A stretch of DNA of 64,000 nucleotides. Source: Labrys sp. WJW. Its GTDB lineage: Bacteria > Pseudomonadota > Alphaproteobacteria > Rhizobiales > Labraceae. Of this stretch, positions 16,353 through 24,719 are shown piece by piece (the first letter of the stretch is position 1; each line of letters begins with the position of its first letter). The translations under genes were made by a program, and so were the position numbers. The notes under the pieces were generated by a model, which ran no database searches, had not been told where the DNA came from, and saw nothing but the letters and a program-made list of their open reading frames with translations. Location of the stretch: assembly GCF_001676615.1 (NCBI RefSeq), contig NZ_LYXZ01000039.1:62001-126000 (forward strand). The letters run 5' to 3'.

Positions 16353-16613
16353 ATGCGTCACTCCTAAAGGCGAAATCACCATGCCAGCTTTCGAAACATG
16401 AGTCTGTAGCTTTGATGCAACAGGTATTTGGAAAATAACACGTTTAATTGAGAGGAACCATAAGGTGCACGACCGGTTTGAATTTTTGCACGGTAAGATG
16501 ATTTGGCTATGATCACAAAGAAATTTTATCCAAGCTTGATGCTATATAGTAGAAAATAGTATCACGAATGGGGAAATGTCGTTGAGTTAGCGAGTGTCGG
16601 TCGGCGGTTCGCC
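16353..16613. other. AT-rich gap upstream of the omp gene
   Basis: This 261-bp stretch has clearly lower GC than its neighbours, with runs such as AAAGAAATTTTAT and CTATATAGTAGAAAATAG. It should hold the omp promoter (minus strand), but I could not choose one hexamer pair with confidence. A small GGCG-AAC-CGCC hairpin lies at the glycosyltransferase stop. Confidence 0.4.
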
Positions 16614-17945
16614 TCAGGCGGGGCTCCTGCTGGCGAAGTTGTTTTTCGGGACCGCATGCTCGAAGTGATCCCGCACGACATCGAGGGCTTGCTGCACGTG
16701 ATCCCGCCAGGTGGGGAGGGCGGCACGGGTGCTGAGCTCGAAGCGGTCCGAAGCCAGTGCCGTCACCGCACCCATCCATTGCGGCAGGTCGATGGGATCG
16801 ACCAGGCTGATGCCATGGTGGCCTGCGAGTTCGGCCACCTCGCGATGCGCGGGAATGTCGGAGGCGATCACCGGCACGCCGAGGGCATTGGCTTCCAGGA
16901 TCGGCAGTCCGAAACCTTCTACCAGTGATGGCTGTACCATGCCGTGCGCGCCGGCGATCAGGGAGGCGACGGCGGGGTCGCTGAGGTCGGCGACTTCCAC
17001 GACATGGCGGGCCAGTGGGGCGGCGTGGGTCAACAGGTCCAGGACCTGGTCGACTTTCCAGCCCCGCCGTCCTACCAGCACCAGGCGCGGACAGGCCGCG
17101 CCAAGCTTCTCGGCAAGACGGCGCCAGAGCAGCAGCAGCAAAGCATGGTTCTTGCGCGCCTCGATGGTGCCGAGGCAGACGAAATAGGGGATCTGCGAAG
17201 AGGGCGGGCGCAGGGCGCTGCGCGTGAGGAATTCGTTTTCGACGGCCAACGGCACCACCACCACGCGCGGCGCGGCAGGCCGAGGCTCGCCGCGCGGGAT
17301 GGCCGCCGCCAGCCAGGCGGTGAAGCGATCGCGCGAATAAGCCGAGTTGGCGATGATCAGGTCGGCATGCTGCAGCAAGGAGAGCATGCGGCGATGATGT
17401 TTGGCGGCCTCGCCTTCACGGCAGAACTCCGGGAAGTCGACGGGAATGAGGTCATGCAGCATGGCGACGATGCGTGCCCCGCGCCGCTTCATTTCCTGAA
17501 TTTTGAGAGTGTTTTCCAAGCCCGAATGGGAAGTATTGAGATAGACCGATCCGCGCAGATTGAGAGGCAAGTCTCGCGTACCGAAGACTTGCCGCATGCC
17601 GGTGAGCGCCACCCGGGCCGCGGAAGGTTCCGTCCGGCTGGCTTCGGCCAAGCGCCGGCAGCCGCGTTCGGAGGCCCACACCGGCCTGGCGAGATAGTCG
17701 GCCAGATCGGTGTAGATGCGATCCTTTTCGACATCGGCTCCTTGCCAAGCTGAATTTTCCGTGGGCGGGAGAAGCTTGTCGACGCGCCGCAAACCGTTGA
17801 AGCCCGGCATCTTGGCGACGAAGGAGACCTCGCCGGCCAGATCGGGCAGGAGCCGGATATAGGCGGCATCGACCCGATCAATGCCGGTGGGCGTGGTGCG
17901 GATGAGCCGGCGCAGATGCCGCGATACGTCAAAAAGAAACTGCAT
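16614..17945 (-). CDS. Glycosyltransferase, GT4-like (GT-B fold)
   Basis: A 443-residue cytosolic glycosyltransferase. The C-terminal half has the GT4 features FVCLGTIEARKNHALLL, LVLVGRRGWK, HGMVQPSLVEGFGLPILEANALGVPVIASDIPAHREVA (the E-x7-E donor-binding motif is EGFGLPILE). The N-terminal half contains ARIVAMLHDLIPVDFPEF, a phrase frequent in capsule and O-antigen mannosyl/rhamnosyltransferases. Its start overlaps the end of the kpsC-like gene by 17 bp, so it belongs to the capsule operon. Donor and acceptor sugars are unknown. Confidence 0.88.
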   Translation of the reverse strand: MQFLFDVSRHLRRLIRTTPTGIDRVDAAYIRLLPDLAGEVSFVAKMPGFNGLRRVDKLLPPTENSAWQGADVEKDRIYTDLADYLARPVWASERGCRRLAEASRTEPSAARVALTGMRQVFGTRDLPLNLRGSVYLNTSHSGLENTLKIQEMKRRGARIVAMLHDLIPVDFPEFCREGEAAKHHRRMLSLLQHADLIIANSAYSRDRFTAWLAAAIPRGEPRPAAPRVVVVPLAVENEFLTRSALRPPSSQIPYFVCLGTIEARKNHALLLLLWRRLAEKLGAACPRLVLVGRRGWKVDQVLDLLTHAAPLARHVVEVADLSDPAVASLIAGAHGMVQPSLVEGFGLPILEANALGVPVIASDIPAHREVAELAGHHGISLVDPIDLPQWMGAVTALASDRFELSTRAALPTWRDHVQQALDVVRDHFEHAVPKNNFASRSPA

Positions 17946-20112
17946 TGCGGGGCCACCAACGTATGATTCGGCGCAAGGGGCTGGTTTTGCCGGCGGGAGC
18001 CTGGCGCGCTGTGCTCAGCCAGTTCACCGCATCTTCGGCTTCCATCGGCAGCCCCCGGACGGGGTGCAGATAGCTCGGATAAAGGATGAGGGCGGCAGCC
18101 ACCAATTCATCGAGCGTGCGGCGCCGCGTGCGGCGGGGTATGGCGACGCGGTCGGTCGTCAGGCCCCAGCCGGCAAAGAAGGGGGCTCCGTGGCAGGTCA
18201 CGGGCTTGTTCCGCAACAAGGCTTCGAACCCCGCCAGCGAGGTGCGCACATGCACTTCGTCGGCAAAATCGATCCAGGCCGCGGCATCCCCCGACACCGC
18301 CAGATGATCGGCCAGGGCGCCGGCGGCGGTCGGGTCGCTCAGGCCGGGCCGTTTGCCGGCCACCAGATCGGGATGCTCCTTGAAAATGATGAAGGCGTCG
18401 GCGCATTCGCGGCGGACGGCACGCAGAAAGTCGAGATTGCTGGCCTGGCTGGGCAGGCCGAGCCTGAGGGATTGGTCATCGGGCACCTGCCCGGCCACCA
18501 GTACGCGCCGGCGTCCTCCTGCTTGCCGATGGACCTCGTCGGGCACATCGCTGCGCAGATTATATTTGGTCAGGCCCGCCTGCAGGATCGCCTGGCGCAG
18601 CCGCGCGGCGCGCTCGGTGAGGTCGGCGGGAAAAGTGCCGGTCTCCAGAAGAGTCTCGAGATCGCTAGCGGTGGTTGCATCATAATAGATGCCGCTCTCA
18701 TCGAAGCACAGCGAGATCGGGACGGTGCCGGGAAAGCCGAGTCCCACCGATCTGAGGAAGCCGTCCTCGACCGCGATCGCCGCCGCCGCCCTGGCGGAAG
18801 AGGGTGACAGGCCCCAGCTGAGCTGGCGCGCCTTGCCGGACGCTGTGGCGCTGAAGCGAAGCATGGCGCCCGGGGCGGTGCAATAGCGCCGGAGTATCGG
18901 CCGTTTGTGCAGCTTGATGGCGACAGCCTCGGTCTCCCCGCGCCACCGGTCGGCATGGGCACGCCAGCCCTGCAGCCTTGCGATCGCCTGTTCAGGGCCG
19001 GCGGCGCGGCCGGTGATCGGATCGGCGTAGAGTGGGTAGCGGATCAGGGCAGCGTCGACGAGGTCGGCGATGTCGAGCCGGTTCCCGACCCGCGCGTGGC
19101 GGCGAGCCAGGGCCTCGCGCGCGCCGGCCAGCACCGGCCGGTCCTCGCTCAATCCCCACCCCGCATAGAAGGGCACGCCATAGCACCGCACCGGCAATCC
19201 ACGCAGAAGGGCGTCGAAGCCGAGCTGGCTCGACACGGTCCAGACCTCATCGACTTCATCGAGCACGGCGTGGGGCGAAACGGCATCGTCGAGCCGGCGC
19301 AGATGGGTGGCGGCCGCGAGGCCGGCGAAGCTGCCCTGGGCCCGGCCCGCCATCACATCCGGGTGCGAGCGGATGATGATCTGGGCGTCCTGCAAGGCGA
19401 GGGCATCGGCCAGCATGGCGGCAAAGCTCGTCCTGTCGGCGCAGGCGCCGGCAATCGACAGATCACCTGCGACCTGCTCGACCAGCAGGATGCGGCGATG
19501 CCCGCGCGGCCCGAGCTCCAATGGCCTGTCGGGCAGATGGTTATATTTGGTCAGCCGCCGATGTACGATCTCGTCACGTAGGGCGGTGGCGCGTGGCCGG
19601 GTCTCGTGAAAATTCCCCAGTGCCAGTTCGTGCTCGAGTCGCGACGGCGTGCGGGCGTCGTAATAGACGCCGAGGTCGTCCATCACCACCGAAACAGCCG
19701 CCGCCCCGGCCTTGCCGAGGCCGACGGAGCGCAGGAAGCCGTCCTCCAGGGTGAAAAAGGGGCGGGCCAGCCGGGCGGCTGCATGTCTGGCCCAGCGGGC
19801 CGGCAGCTTGCGGCCCCAGCCGGCGACGGCGTCAACTCCACGTCCCGCCTGTTCCAGAGCCACCAGCCGGTACTCCGGCAGCAACTCGCCGAGATCCGGG
19901 AAACGCAACAGCGTGACCAAGGGCAGGCCGATGACGCTGCCGGGGCGTGGCAACCAGGACCGATCCATCAGCATGACCCCGGAGAAGGCATGGCGAACCT
20001 GGCGTGCAAGGCGCCGGAGATGGAAGGCGGTCTGGAAGATGGTTGCAGGGGCGCCTGCATCAGAAGATCCATGGCCTGGATCGATGACCTTGATCGGGAG
20101 ATGGACCTGCAA
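17929..20112 (-). CDS. kpsC: Capsule polysaccharide export/beta-Kdo transferase, KpsC-like (two-domain)
   Basis: A 727-residue protein with two tandem, related transferase halves, as in KpsC. Each half has EDGFLRSVGLG, then a Vxx(D/F)xxGxYYDA stretch, LTKYN and (R)SHPD/KEHPD, and ends with WxxxSxLxFEALLRxxPVxCxGxPFFAGWGL-type sequence. KpsC adds the alternating Kdo residues of the linker that joins capsule to phosphatidylglycerol. The usual length is about 670. The extra N-terminal 45 residues here suggest the true start may be the ATG encoding MLMDRSWLP, near 19980. It is cotranscribed with the following glycosyltransferase. Confidence 0.9.
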   Translation of the reverse strand: MQVHLPIKVIDPGHGSSDAGAPATIFQTAFHLRRLARQVRHAFSGVMLMDRSWLPRPGSVIGLPLVTLLRFPDLGELLPEYRLVALEQAGRGVDAVAGWGRKLPARWARHAAARLARPFFTLEDGFLRSVGLGKAGAAAVSVVMDDLGVYYDARTPSRLEHELALGNFHETRPRATALRDEIVHRRLTKYNHLPDRPLELGPRGHRRILLVEQVAGDLSIAGACADRTSFAAMLADALALQDAQIIIRSHPDVMAGRAQGSFAGLAAATHLRRLDDAVSPHAVLDEVDEVWTVSSQLGFDALLRGLPVRCYGVPFYAGWGLSEDRPVLAGAREALARRHARVGNRLDIADLVDAALIRYPLYADPITGRAAGPEQAIARLQGWRAHADRWRGETEAVAIKLHKRPILRRYCTAPGAMLRFSATASGKARQLSWGLSPSSARAAAAIAVEDGFLRSVGLGFPGTVPISLCFDESGIYYDATTASDLETLLETGTFPADLTERAARLRQAILQAGLTKYNLRSDVPDEVHRQAGGRRRVLVAGQVPDDQSLRLGLPSQASNLDFLRAVRRECADAFIIFKEHPDLVAGKRPGLSDPTAAGALADHLAVSGDAAAWIDFADEVHVRTSLAGFEALLRNKPVTCHGAPFFAGWGLTTDRVAIPRRTRRRTLDELVAAALILYPSYLHPVRGLPMEAEDAVNWLSTARQAPAGKTSPLRRIIRWWPRNAVSF

Positions 20113-20835
20113 GACGTGGTGTGTCGCCGTTCCAAGCGGAAGGGAGCTGCACGGGCTTGCGGAAACGATGACGGTAAAGAGAGACGTCCTACTACTAAAG
20201 GAGTAATCTTTGTGTCGTCGGCAGACTTTGAGCCGTTATGGTTCTCAGTCGCGGTGTCTCTCTGGGGAGCTTGAGCAAAAACCTCGTCGCCAATTATCAG
20301 TATATTGTAAGAATTCCTTTTTTTACTTTTGATAAAAGTGGAAAAAATTAGGTGGTGAATTAAAGAGAGTTTCTCACAAGAGAATCTAATGTGTAGATTT
20401 CGTGACGAGATGGCCGCCGGCGGCGGCGCAATTTCTGTTGCATTATCACGGAAATTTTGCAAATTGGCGCGGGCTGCCATGCAGCCTCCTTCGGTTGGCA
20501 CTGCCAGAGCCCTCCGCCAATTCCTATGGTTCCTACTTACCTTTCGGGAGACCGAAACGGAAGTGAAAATATAGGAGCGATGGAAAGCGTGGAGTGTGGG
20601 TTAGCCCGAGCGAATGAGGTCTCCGTGGTGGGCTGGATGGAAGTCGATTCGGGTCCGAAGTCGTGACGTTCGTTTCATCGGCACCGGCGAGAAAAGTTCG
20701 ACGGAAGCGGATGTTTGGACAAATGTTACCTCTTTCCGACTAGAGATCTTTACCACGAAAAGCATCAAGACTTGTTCCGGTCCGTCAGTGATGGGAAAAA
20801 AGATATGGTGCCGTTGAAAAGCGAGTGATGTCGAA
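20113..20835. other. AT-rich 723-bp region between divergent kpsC-like and wza-like genes
   Basis: It holds no recognisable protein-coding gene. GC content falls sharply between about 20280 and 20460 (runs such as CCTTTTTTTACTTTTGATAAAAGTGG, shortened here to its flanks CCTTTT and AAAAGTGG). Promoters for both divergent capsule transcripts must lie here. A 20-codon frame with a good ribosome-binding site is listed separately. The length and base composition suggest regulated or horizontally acquired sequence. Confidence 0.5.
20212..20274 (+). CDS. Candidate 20-residue leader peptide
   Basis: GTG at 20212, eight bases after AAAGGAG, opens a 20-codon frame (SSADFEPLWFSVAVSLWGA after the first residue) that stops at 20274. 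It lies in the control region between divergent capsule genes. The ribosome-binding site is better than chance, but I know no homologue; it may be spurious. Confidence 0.2.
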   Translation: MSSADFEPLWFSVAVSLWGA

Positions 20836-22008
20836 GTGTTGCGTATTCCAATCATTCTCCTGATCACCACCAGCCTTGCGGCGTGTTCTAGCCTGCCGAA
20901 TGCTGGTCCCACGGCCAAGACCATTCTGAGCCGTCAGCAGAATGGCGGTGCGCAGTCGCGCGGCGTCGCCAGCCCCTATTCCATCTTCGACGTCAACGCC
21001 GGAACGGTCGCGGTGCTGTCGCGGCATCGCCCGACCGGCTTCCTCGGCAGCTTCGCCGCAGGTGGCCCGCCGTCGAGCGGGACGCTGGGTATCGGCGACA
21101 TGGTGTCGGTCTCGATCTTCGAGGCGAGTTCGGGCGGCCTGTTCGGCACTGCCGATGCCACCGGCAGCGCCGGCAGCAAGAGCGTGCAGCTGCCCGCCCA
21201 GCAGATCGATCGCGGCGGGCGCATCAACGTGCCCTATGCCGGCAGCGTCGTCGCCGCCGGCCGTACGCCGGCCCAGGTCGGGCAGGCCATCGTCAGCGCC
21301 CTGTCCTCCAAGGCGATCGAGCCGCAGGTGCTCGTCACCCTCACCCAGAATGCCGCCAATCTCGTCACGGTCTCCGGTGAGGTCGGCCAGGGCGGCCGCT
21401 TCCCCCTCGCCGTCAAGGGCACGCGCGTGCTGGACGCGATCGCCCTCGCCGGCGGTCCACGGGCCGCAGCCCACGACCTCTTCGTCCGCCTGACGCGCGG
21501 CTCGCGCACGGGCGTGGAAAGCCTGACTTCCCTGGTCTCCAATCCGCGTGAGAACATCTATATGCGCGCGGATGATCAGCTCTTCATCTATCGCGAGCCG
21601 CGCACCTTCACGGTGCTCGGTGCCACCGGCAAGAACGACACCATCGAGTTCACGAGCGACAGGGTCACCCTCGCCGAAGCCATCGGCAAGTCTGGTGGCC
21701 TGAACGATTCGCGCTCGGATGCCAGCGGCGTCTTCGTGTTCCGCTATGAGGATGCGGCTGCCTATCGCGAGCTCAGGGGCGGCGTGGCATCCGGCGGCTA
21801 TCGTTCGGGCAGCGTACCCGTGGTCTATCGCCTCGACATGAAGAACCCGGGTTCCTTCCTGTGGTCGCAGCGCTTCCTGATGCGCAACAAGGACGTGCTC
21901 TACATCTCGAACGCACCATCGACCGATCTCGCCAAGTTCCTGCAGATGATCGGTGGGGGCGTGGGCATCGTCAGCGCCGGCGCCAATCTCTCGTCGATCG
22001 GGCGCTGA
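20836..22008 (+). CDS. Polysaccharide export outer-membrane lipoprotein, Wza/KpsD-like
   Basis: The 390-residue protein starts with a lipoprotein signal (membrane core IILLITTSL, lipobox LAAC with lipidated Cys17). A polysaccharide-export (poly_export) domain follows at LGIGDMVSVSIFE, with RGGRINVPYAGSVVAAGRTPAQVGQAI, then SLBB-like repeats at VTVSGEVGQGGRFPL and FTVLGATGKNDTIEF. Such proteins form the outer-membrane channel for capsule or exopolysaccharide. The start is GTG at 20836. No Wzc-type co-polymerase is adjacent. A terminator hairpin follows at 22041. Confidence 0.92.
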   Translation: MLRIPIILLITTSLAACSSLPNAGPTAKTILSRQQNGGAQSRGVASPYSIFDVNAGTVAVLSRHRPTGFLGSFAAGGPPSSGTLGIGDMVSVSIFEASSGGLFGTADATGSAGSKSVQLPAQQIDRGGRINVPYAGSVVAAGRTPAQVGQAIVSALSSKAIEPQVLVTLTQNAANLVTVSGEVGQGGRFPLAVKGTRVLDAIALAGGPRAAAHDLFVRLTRGSRTGVESLTSLVSNPRENIYMRADDQLFIYREPRTFTVLGATGKNDTIEFTSDRVTLAEAIGKSGGLNDSRSDASGVFVFRYEDAAAYRELRGGVASGGYRSGSVPVVYRLDMKNPGSFLWSQRFLMRNKDVLYISNAPSTDLAKFLQMIGGGVGIVSAGANLSSIGR

Positions 22009-22040
22009 GCCCGCCCTCCTCCGACAGGCCTTTCTTTTGC

Positions 22041-22075
22041 ACGCCTCGCCCGAAAGGGCGGGGCGTGTTTGTCTT
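22041..22075 (+). terminator. Rho-independent terminator after the wza-like gene
   Basis: ACGCCTCGCCC (22041-22051) pairs with GGGCGGGGCGT (22056-22066) around a GAAA tetraloop, with one G-T wobble. GTTTGTCTT follows. It is 32 bp past the stop. Confidence 0.8.
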
Positions 22076-22311
22076 GGAGGCGAGGACCCGTTTGCTGCCG
22101 GGCCGCAAGGCATGCGCACGCCACTCGTGCGGTGGGGGACTTTCGACAAAGGCATGGCGATCCAGGCAGCCGTCCCGCATGGGTGTCACCGGCTGTCGGC
22201 GGCAATGCCGTCGGATGTGCCCGGGTAACCCGGCAATGGCAAGACTGCCGCCAGATCCTGCGAATTCCGGCGGCGAGGCTGCTCGCGGCTTCCGGAAAGA
22301 GTGCCCGCCCG
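22076..22311. other. Gap between wza-like terminator and minus-strand operon end
   Basis: Nothing recognisable is present. Open frames on both strands are short or lack domain features. The region lies between convergent transcripts. Confidence 0.4.
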
Positions 22312-22920
22312 TCAGTAACCGACGGTGAAGCGCGTCCGGCTATGGGCCGGCTTTTCGATCTCGTCGGCCAGCGCGATGGCATAGTCCTCGAAGGAGATGC
22401 TGCTGCCCTTGTCGTTGGTCAGGAGCTGGTCGCCGCCCAGGCGGAACGTGCCGGTGCGCTCGCCCGGCACGAACAGGGCCGAAGGGGAGAGGAAGGTCCA
22501 GTCGAGGTCCTTCTCGCCGCGCAGGATGGCAAGGAATTCGGCGCCCTTGGTGGCCTCTTCCTTGTAGATGGCGGGGAATTCCGGCGTCGACACCAGGGTG
22601 ACGCCGGGCGCGACTTCCAGGCTGCCGGCGCCGCCCACCACCAGATAGCGCTTCACGCCGGAAGCGCGCACCGCCTCGATCAGGGCATGGGGATCGCTCG
22701 CGCTGAAATGCACGCTCGAAACAACGGCGTCATGGCCGGCGAGCAGCGCGGCCAGGCCGGCCTTGTCGTGCACGTCGCCCTTGCGGGCCGTGACCTTCGG
22801 ATTGGCCGGCACCTTTTCGGGGTGGCGCACGATGGCGGTGACCTCGTGGCCGCGGCTGACGAGTTCGGCGAGGATGCGCGAGCCGGCATTGCCGGTGGCG
22901 CCGATCAGGGCGATTTTCAT
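22312..22920 (-). CDS. NAD(P)-binding oxidoreductase, NmrA/atypical SDR
   Basis: A 202-residue Rossmann protein with the atypical SDR dinucleotide motif IGATGNAGSRI at residues 6-16 and LVVGGAGSLEV in mid-protein. There is no YxxxK pair, which fits the NAD(P)-binding 'atypical SDR5/NmrA-like' set. It ends a three-gene minus-strand run with an MBL-like protein and a DsbA-like protein (47-bp and 26-bp gaps). Substrate is unknown; a redox or sensing role is possible. Confidence 0.82.
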   Translation of the reverse strand: MKIALIGATGNAGSRILAELVSRGHEVTAIVRHPEKVPANPKVTARKGDVHDKAGLAALLAGHDAVVSSVHFSASDPHALIEAVRASGVKRYLVVGGAGSLEVAPGVTLVSTPEFPAIYKEEATKGAEFLAILRGEKDLDWTFLSPSALFVPGERTGTFRLGGDQLLTNDKGSSISFEDYAIALADEIEKPAHSRTRFTVGY

Positions 22921-22966
22921 CTGGCTTTCCTTTTGGTTGAAGAGTTCTTTGCGTGAGGCGGGGCGG

Positions 22967-23863
22967 TCAGCCCCATTTCATCTCGCCCTTGACGACCTTG
23001 GCACTGAGGTCGAGCGAGTCGAGGCCGCCGAGCTTGGGATAGAGCGCCTTCATCGCCTCGATCAGCGCCGCGCTGTCCTTGGCCTTGTCGGCCTCGCGGT
23101 TGAAGGCGGCGATATAGTCACGGGTAAACTTGACGGCGGCCAGGCCCTCCGGCGCGCCCTCGGCGTGATGGGCCGGCACCACGATCCCGGGCTTGCGGGC
23201 GGCGATGGCGTCGAGCGCCCGGATCCAGGCCTGCCGGGAGGCGGCATCGGCATTGTCGGCCAGCCAGACATGGCCGCCGGAACTGACCAGCACGCCGCCG
23301 AACACGGCCTTGAGGCTGGGCACCCACAGATAGCGCCGGTCATGCATGTCGGGCACTTCGACGATCTCGATGCGATGGCCCTCGAGATCGAGTGCGGCGG
23401 CCTCGGACGGGGCGGGGATCACCACCTCGGCGAGGCTGCGTGGGCCGTTGTCGCCGAGCTTGGGGCCCCAGACCTCGAGCTTGCCCTGCACGCTGGCCTT
23501 GATCGAGGCCACCGTCACCGGCTTGGCGATCACCTTGGCGGCGGGGAAGGCCTCCACCACCGGGCGCAGCGAGAAATAATAGTCCGGGTCCGGGCAGCTT
23601 ACATAGATGGTGGTCAGCGTCTTGCCGCTCGCCTTGATGGCTTCAGCCAGCTTGCGACCATCCGAAAGGGTGAAGCCGCCGTCGAGCAGGATGGCTTCCT
23701 TGCGGCCGGACAGCAGTACCGGCATGCGGGAGAAACCTGCCTCGTCGGCCTGGAAGGCACGCCAGGCGAGCTTGCCGCTGGCGGCATCGGCCGAGGCCTG
23801 GGGAAAGAGGGCGCCGACGCCGAAGAGGGCGGTGAGCTTGATTGTGTCGCGTCTGTTGATCAC
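22967..23863 (-). CDS. Metallo-beta-lactamase-fold protein with Tat signal and altered metal motif
   Basis: A 298-residue exported MBL-fold protein. A Tat signal is present (NRRDTIKLTALFGVGALF, cleavage near ASADA), so folded export to the periplasm is likely. The fold core is seen in AILLDGG, HRIEIVEVPDMHD, VFGGVLV and VVPAHHA. The place of the metal motif HxHxDH reads SCPDPDYYF, so the first His pair is missing while the aspartates remain. Hydrolase activity is therefore in doubt. GTG at 23863 is the chosen start, since the frame continues upstream without homology. Confidence 0.75.
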   Translation of the reverse strand: MINRRDTIKLTALFGVGALFPQASADAASGKLAWRAFQADEAGFSRMPVLLSGRKEAILLDGGFTLSDGRKLAEAIKASGKTLTTIYVSCPDPDYYFSLRPVVEAFPAAKVIAKPVTVASIKASVQGKLEVWGPKLGDNGPRSLAEVVIPAPSEAAALDLEGHRIEIVEVPDMHDRRYLWVPSLKAVFGGVLVSSGGHVWLADNADAASRQAWIRALDAIAARKPGIVVPAHHAEGAPEGLAAVKFTRDYIAAFNREADKAKDSAALIEAMKALYPKLGGLDSLDLSAKVVKGEMKWG

Positions 23864-23889
23864 GGGGCGTGTCTTTCCGGTCGATGCCG

Positions 23890-24555
23890 TCAGGCGTTGA
23901 GGTGGGAAACGAGATTGTCGAAACTGCCGAACAGGGCATTCGAGGCGATCAGCCGCTGCTGCCCGTAGCGCTGGGCGACGAGGGCCGGCACGCCCTGGGC
24001 GCCGAGGCTGGCCATCAGGGCTCGCCCTTCGACGATGCGGGCGCGGTTGGCGGCGAGCAGCGCTTCGTCGGGCGTGGCGAGGCGGTCGGCAGCGGCTATG
24101 AAGCCCGCGTCGCGCAGGATGGCGACGAGGCAGGCCAGGGATGTCGTGTCGCGGCCCTCGACATAGCGCCCGGCCTGGATGGCCGCGAGGGCGTCGAGTT
24201 CGCGCTCGGGTTCGGCCAGGACCACGGCGGTCAGCGCCAGCGTGGCCGGCCCCGAATCGAACAGGCCGTCTTCGGCGTCCAGCACCTGATTGCGATAGGC
24301 TTCGGTAAAATGCTGGCCGGTGAGGCGTTCGATGCGCTGGTCGTTGGACCAGGCATAGGCGGCAAAGCCCGCATCCATCGGCCGGGCGCCCGGCCCCGTG
24401 AACAGGCCGGTCGGGACAGGGCTGACGGCGACGCCGGCGGCGCGCAGGCGCTGCAGCATCGGGGCGGCGCCATAGCACCAGCCGCAGAGCGGATCGAACA
24501 GATAGGTCACGGCCTGCCCGCGGGCGGCCTCGTCGGAAGAAAGCGGCATGGACAT
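23890..24555 (-). CDS. DsbA-family thioredoxin-fold protein (CGWC)
   Basis: A 221-residue thioredoxin-fold protein with active-site CGWC in DPLCGWCYGAAP (residues about 24-27), the DsbA-like helical insertion, and a cis-Pro loop at GAQGVPALV. No signal peptide is visible, so it acts in the cytoplasm, like the FrnE/YwbO-type disulfide isomerases. AAGGAG precedes the ATG. It leads the operon with the MBL-like and NmrA-like genes and is divergent from a LysR regulator over a gap holding a perfect palindrome. Confidence 0.88.
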   Translation of the reverse strand: MSMPLSSDEAARGQAVTYLFDPLCGWCYGAAPMLQRLRAAGVAVSPVPTGLFTGPGARPMDAGFAAYAWSNDQRIERLTGQHFTEAYRNQVLDAEDGLFDSGPATLALTAVVLAEPERELDALAAIQAGRYVEGRDTTSLACLVAILRDAGFIAAADRLATPDEALLAANRARIVEGRALMASLGAQGVPALVAQRYGQQRLIASNALFGSFDNLVSHLNA

Positions 24556-24623
24556 CGAAATCTCCTTGCCGCGAAACATGGCCTGCCCGTCGTCCAAGAA
24601 AAATCCCGAACAATTTGACAGAG

Positions 24624-24642
24624 TGTCTGATTGAATCAGACA
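24624..24642. promoter_or_regulatory. Perfect 19-bp palindrome in dsbA-like/lysR divergent gap
   Basis: TGTCTGATTGAATCAGACA reads identically on both strands around a central G. It lies 68 bp upstream of the dsbA-like start and 77 bp upstream of the lysR start, the expected place for a LysR operator (it satisfies T-N11-A). The adjacent regulator is the obvious candidate. Confidence 0.65.
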
Positions 24643-24719
24643 ATGAGGGTGGTCGAATTTGCGTCCCCTTCGTCCGCCATCAGCAAGGGTGGGAGCAGAT
24701 ATTCAGGTGCAGGAGGCCT

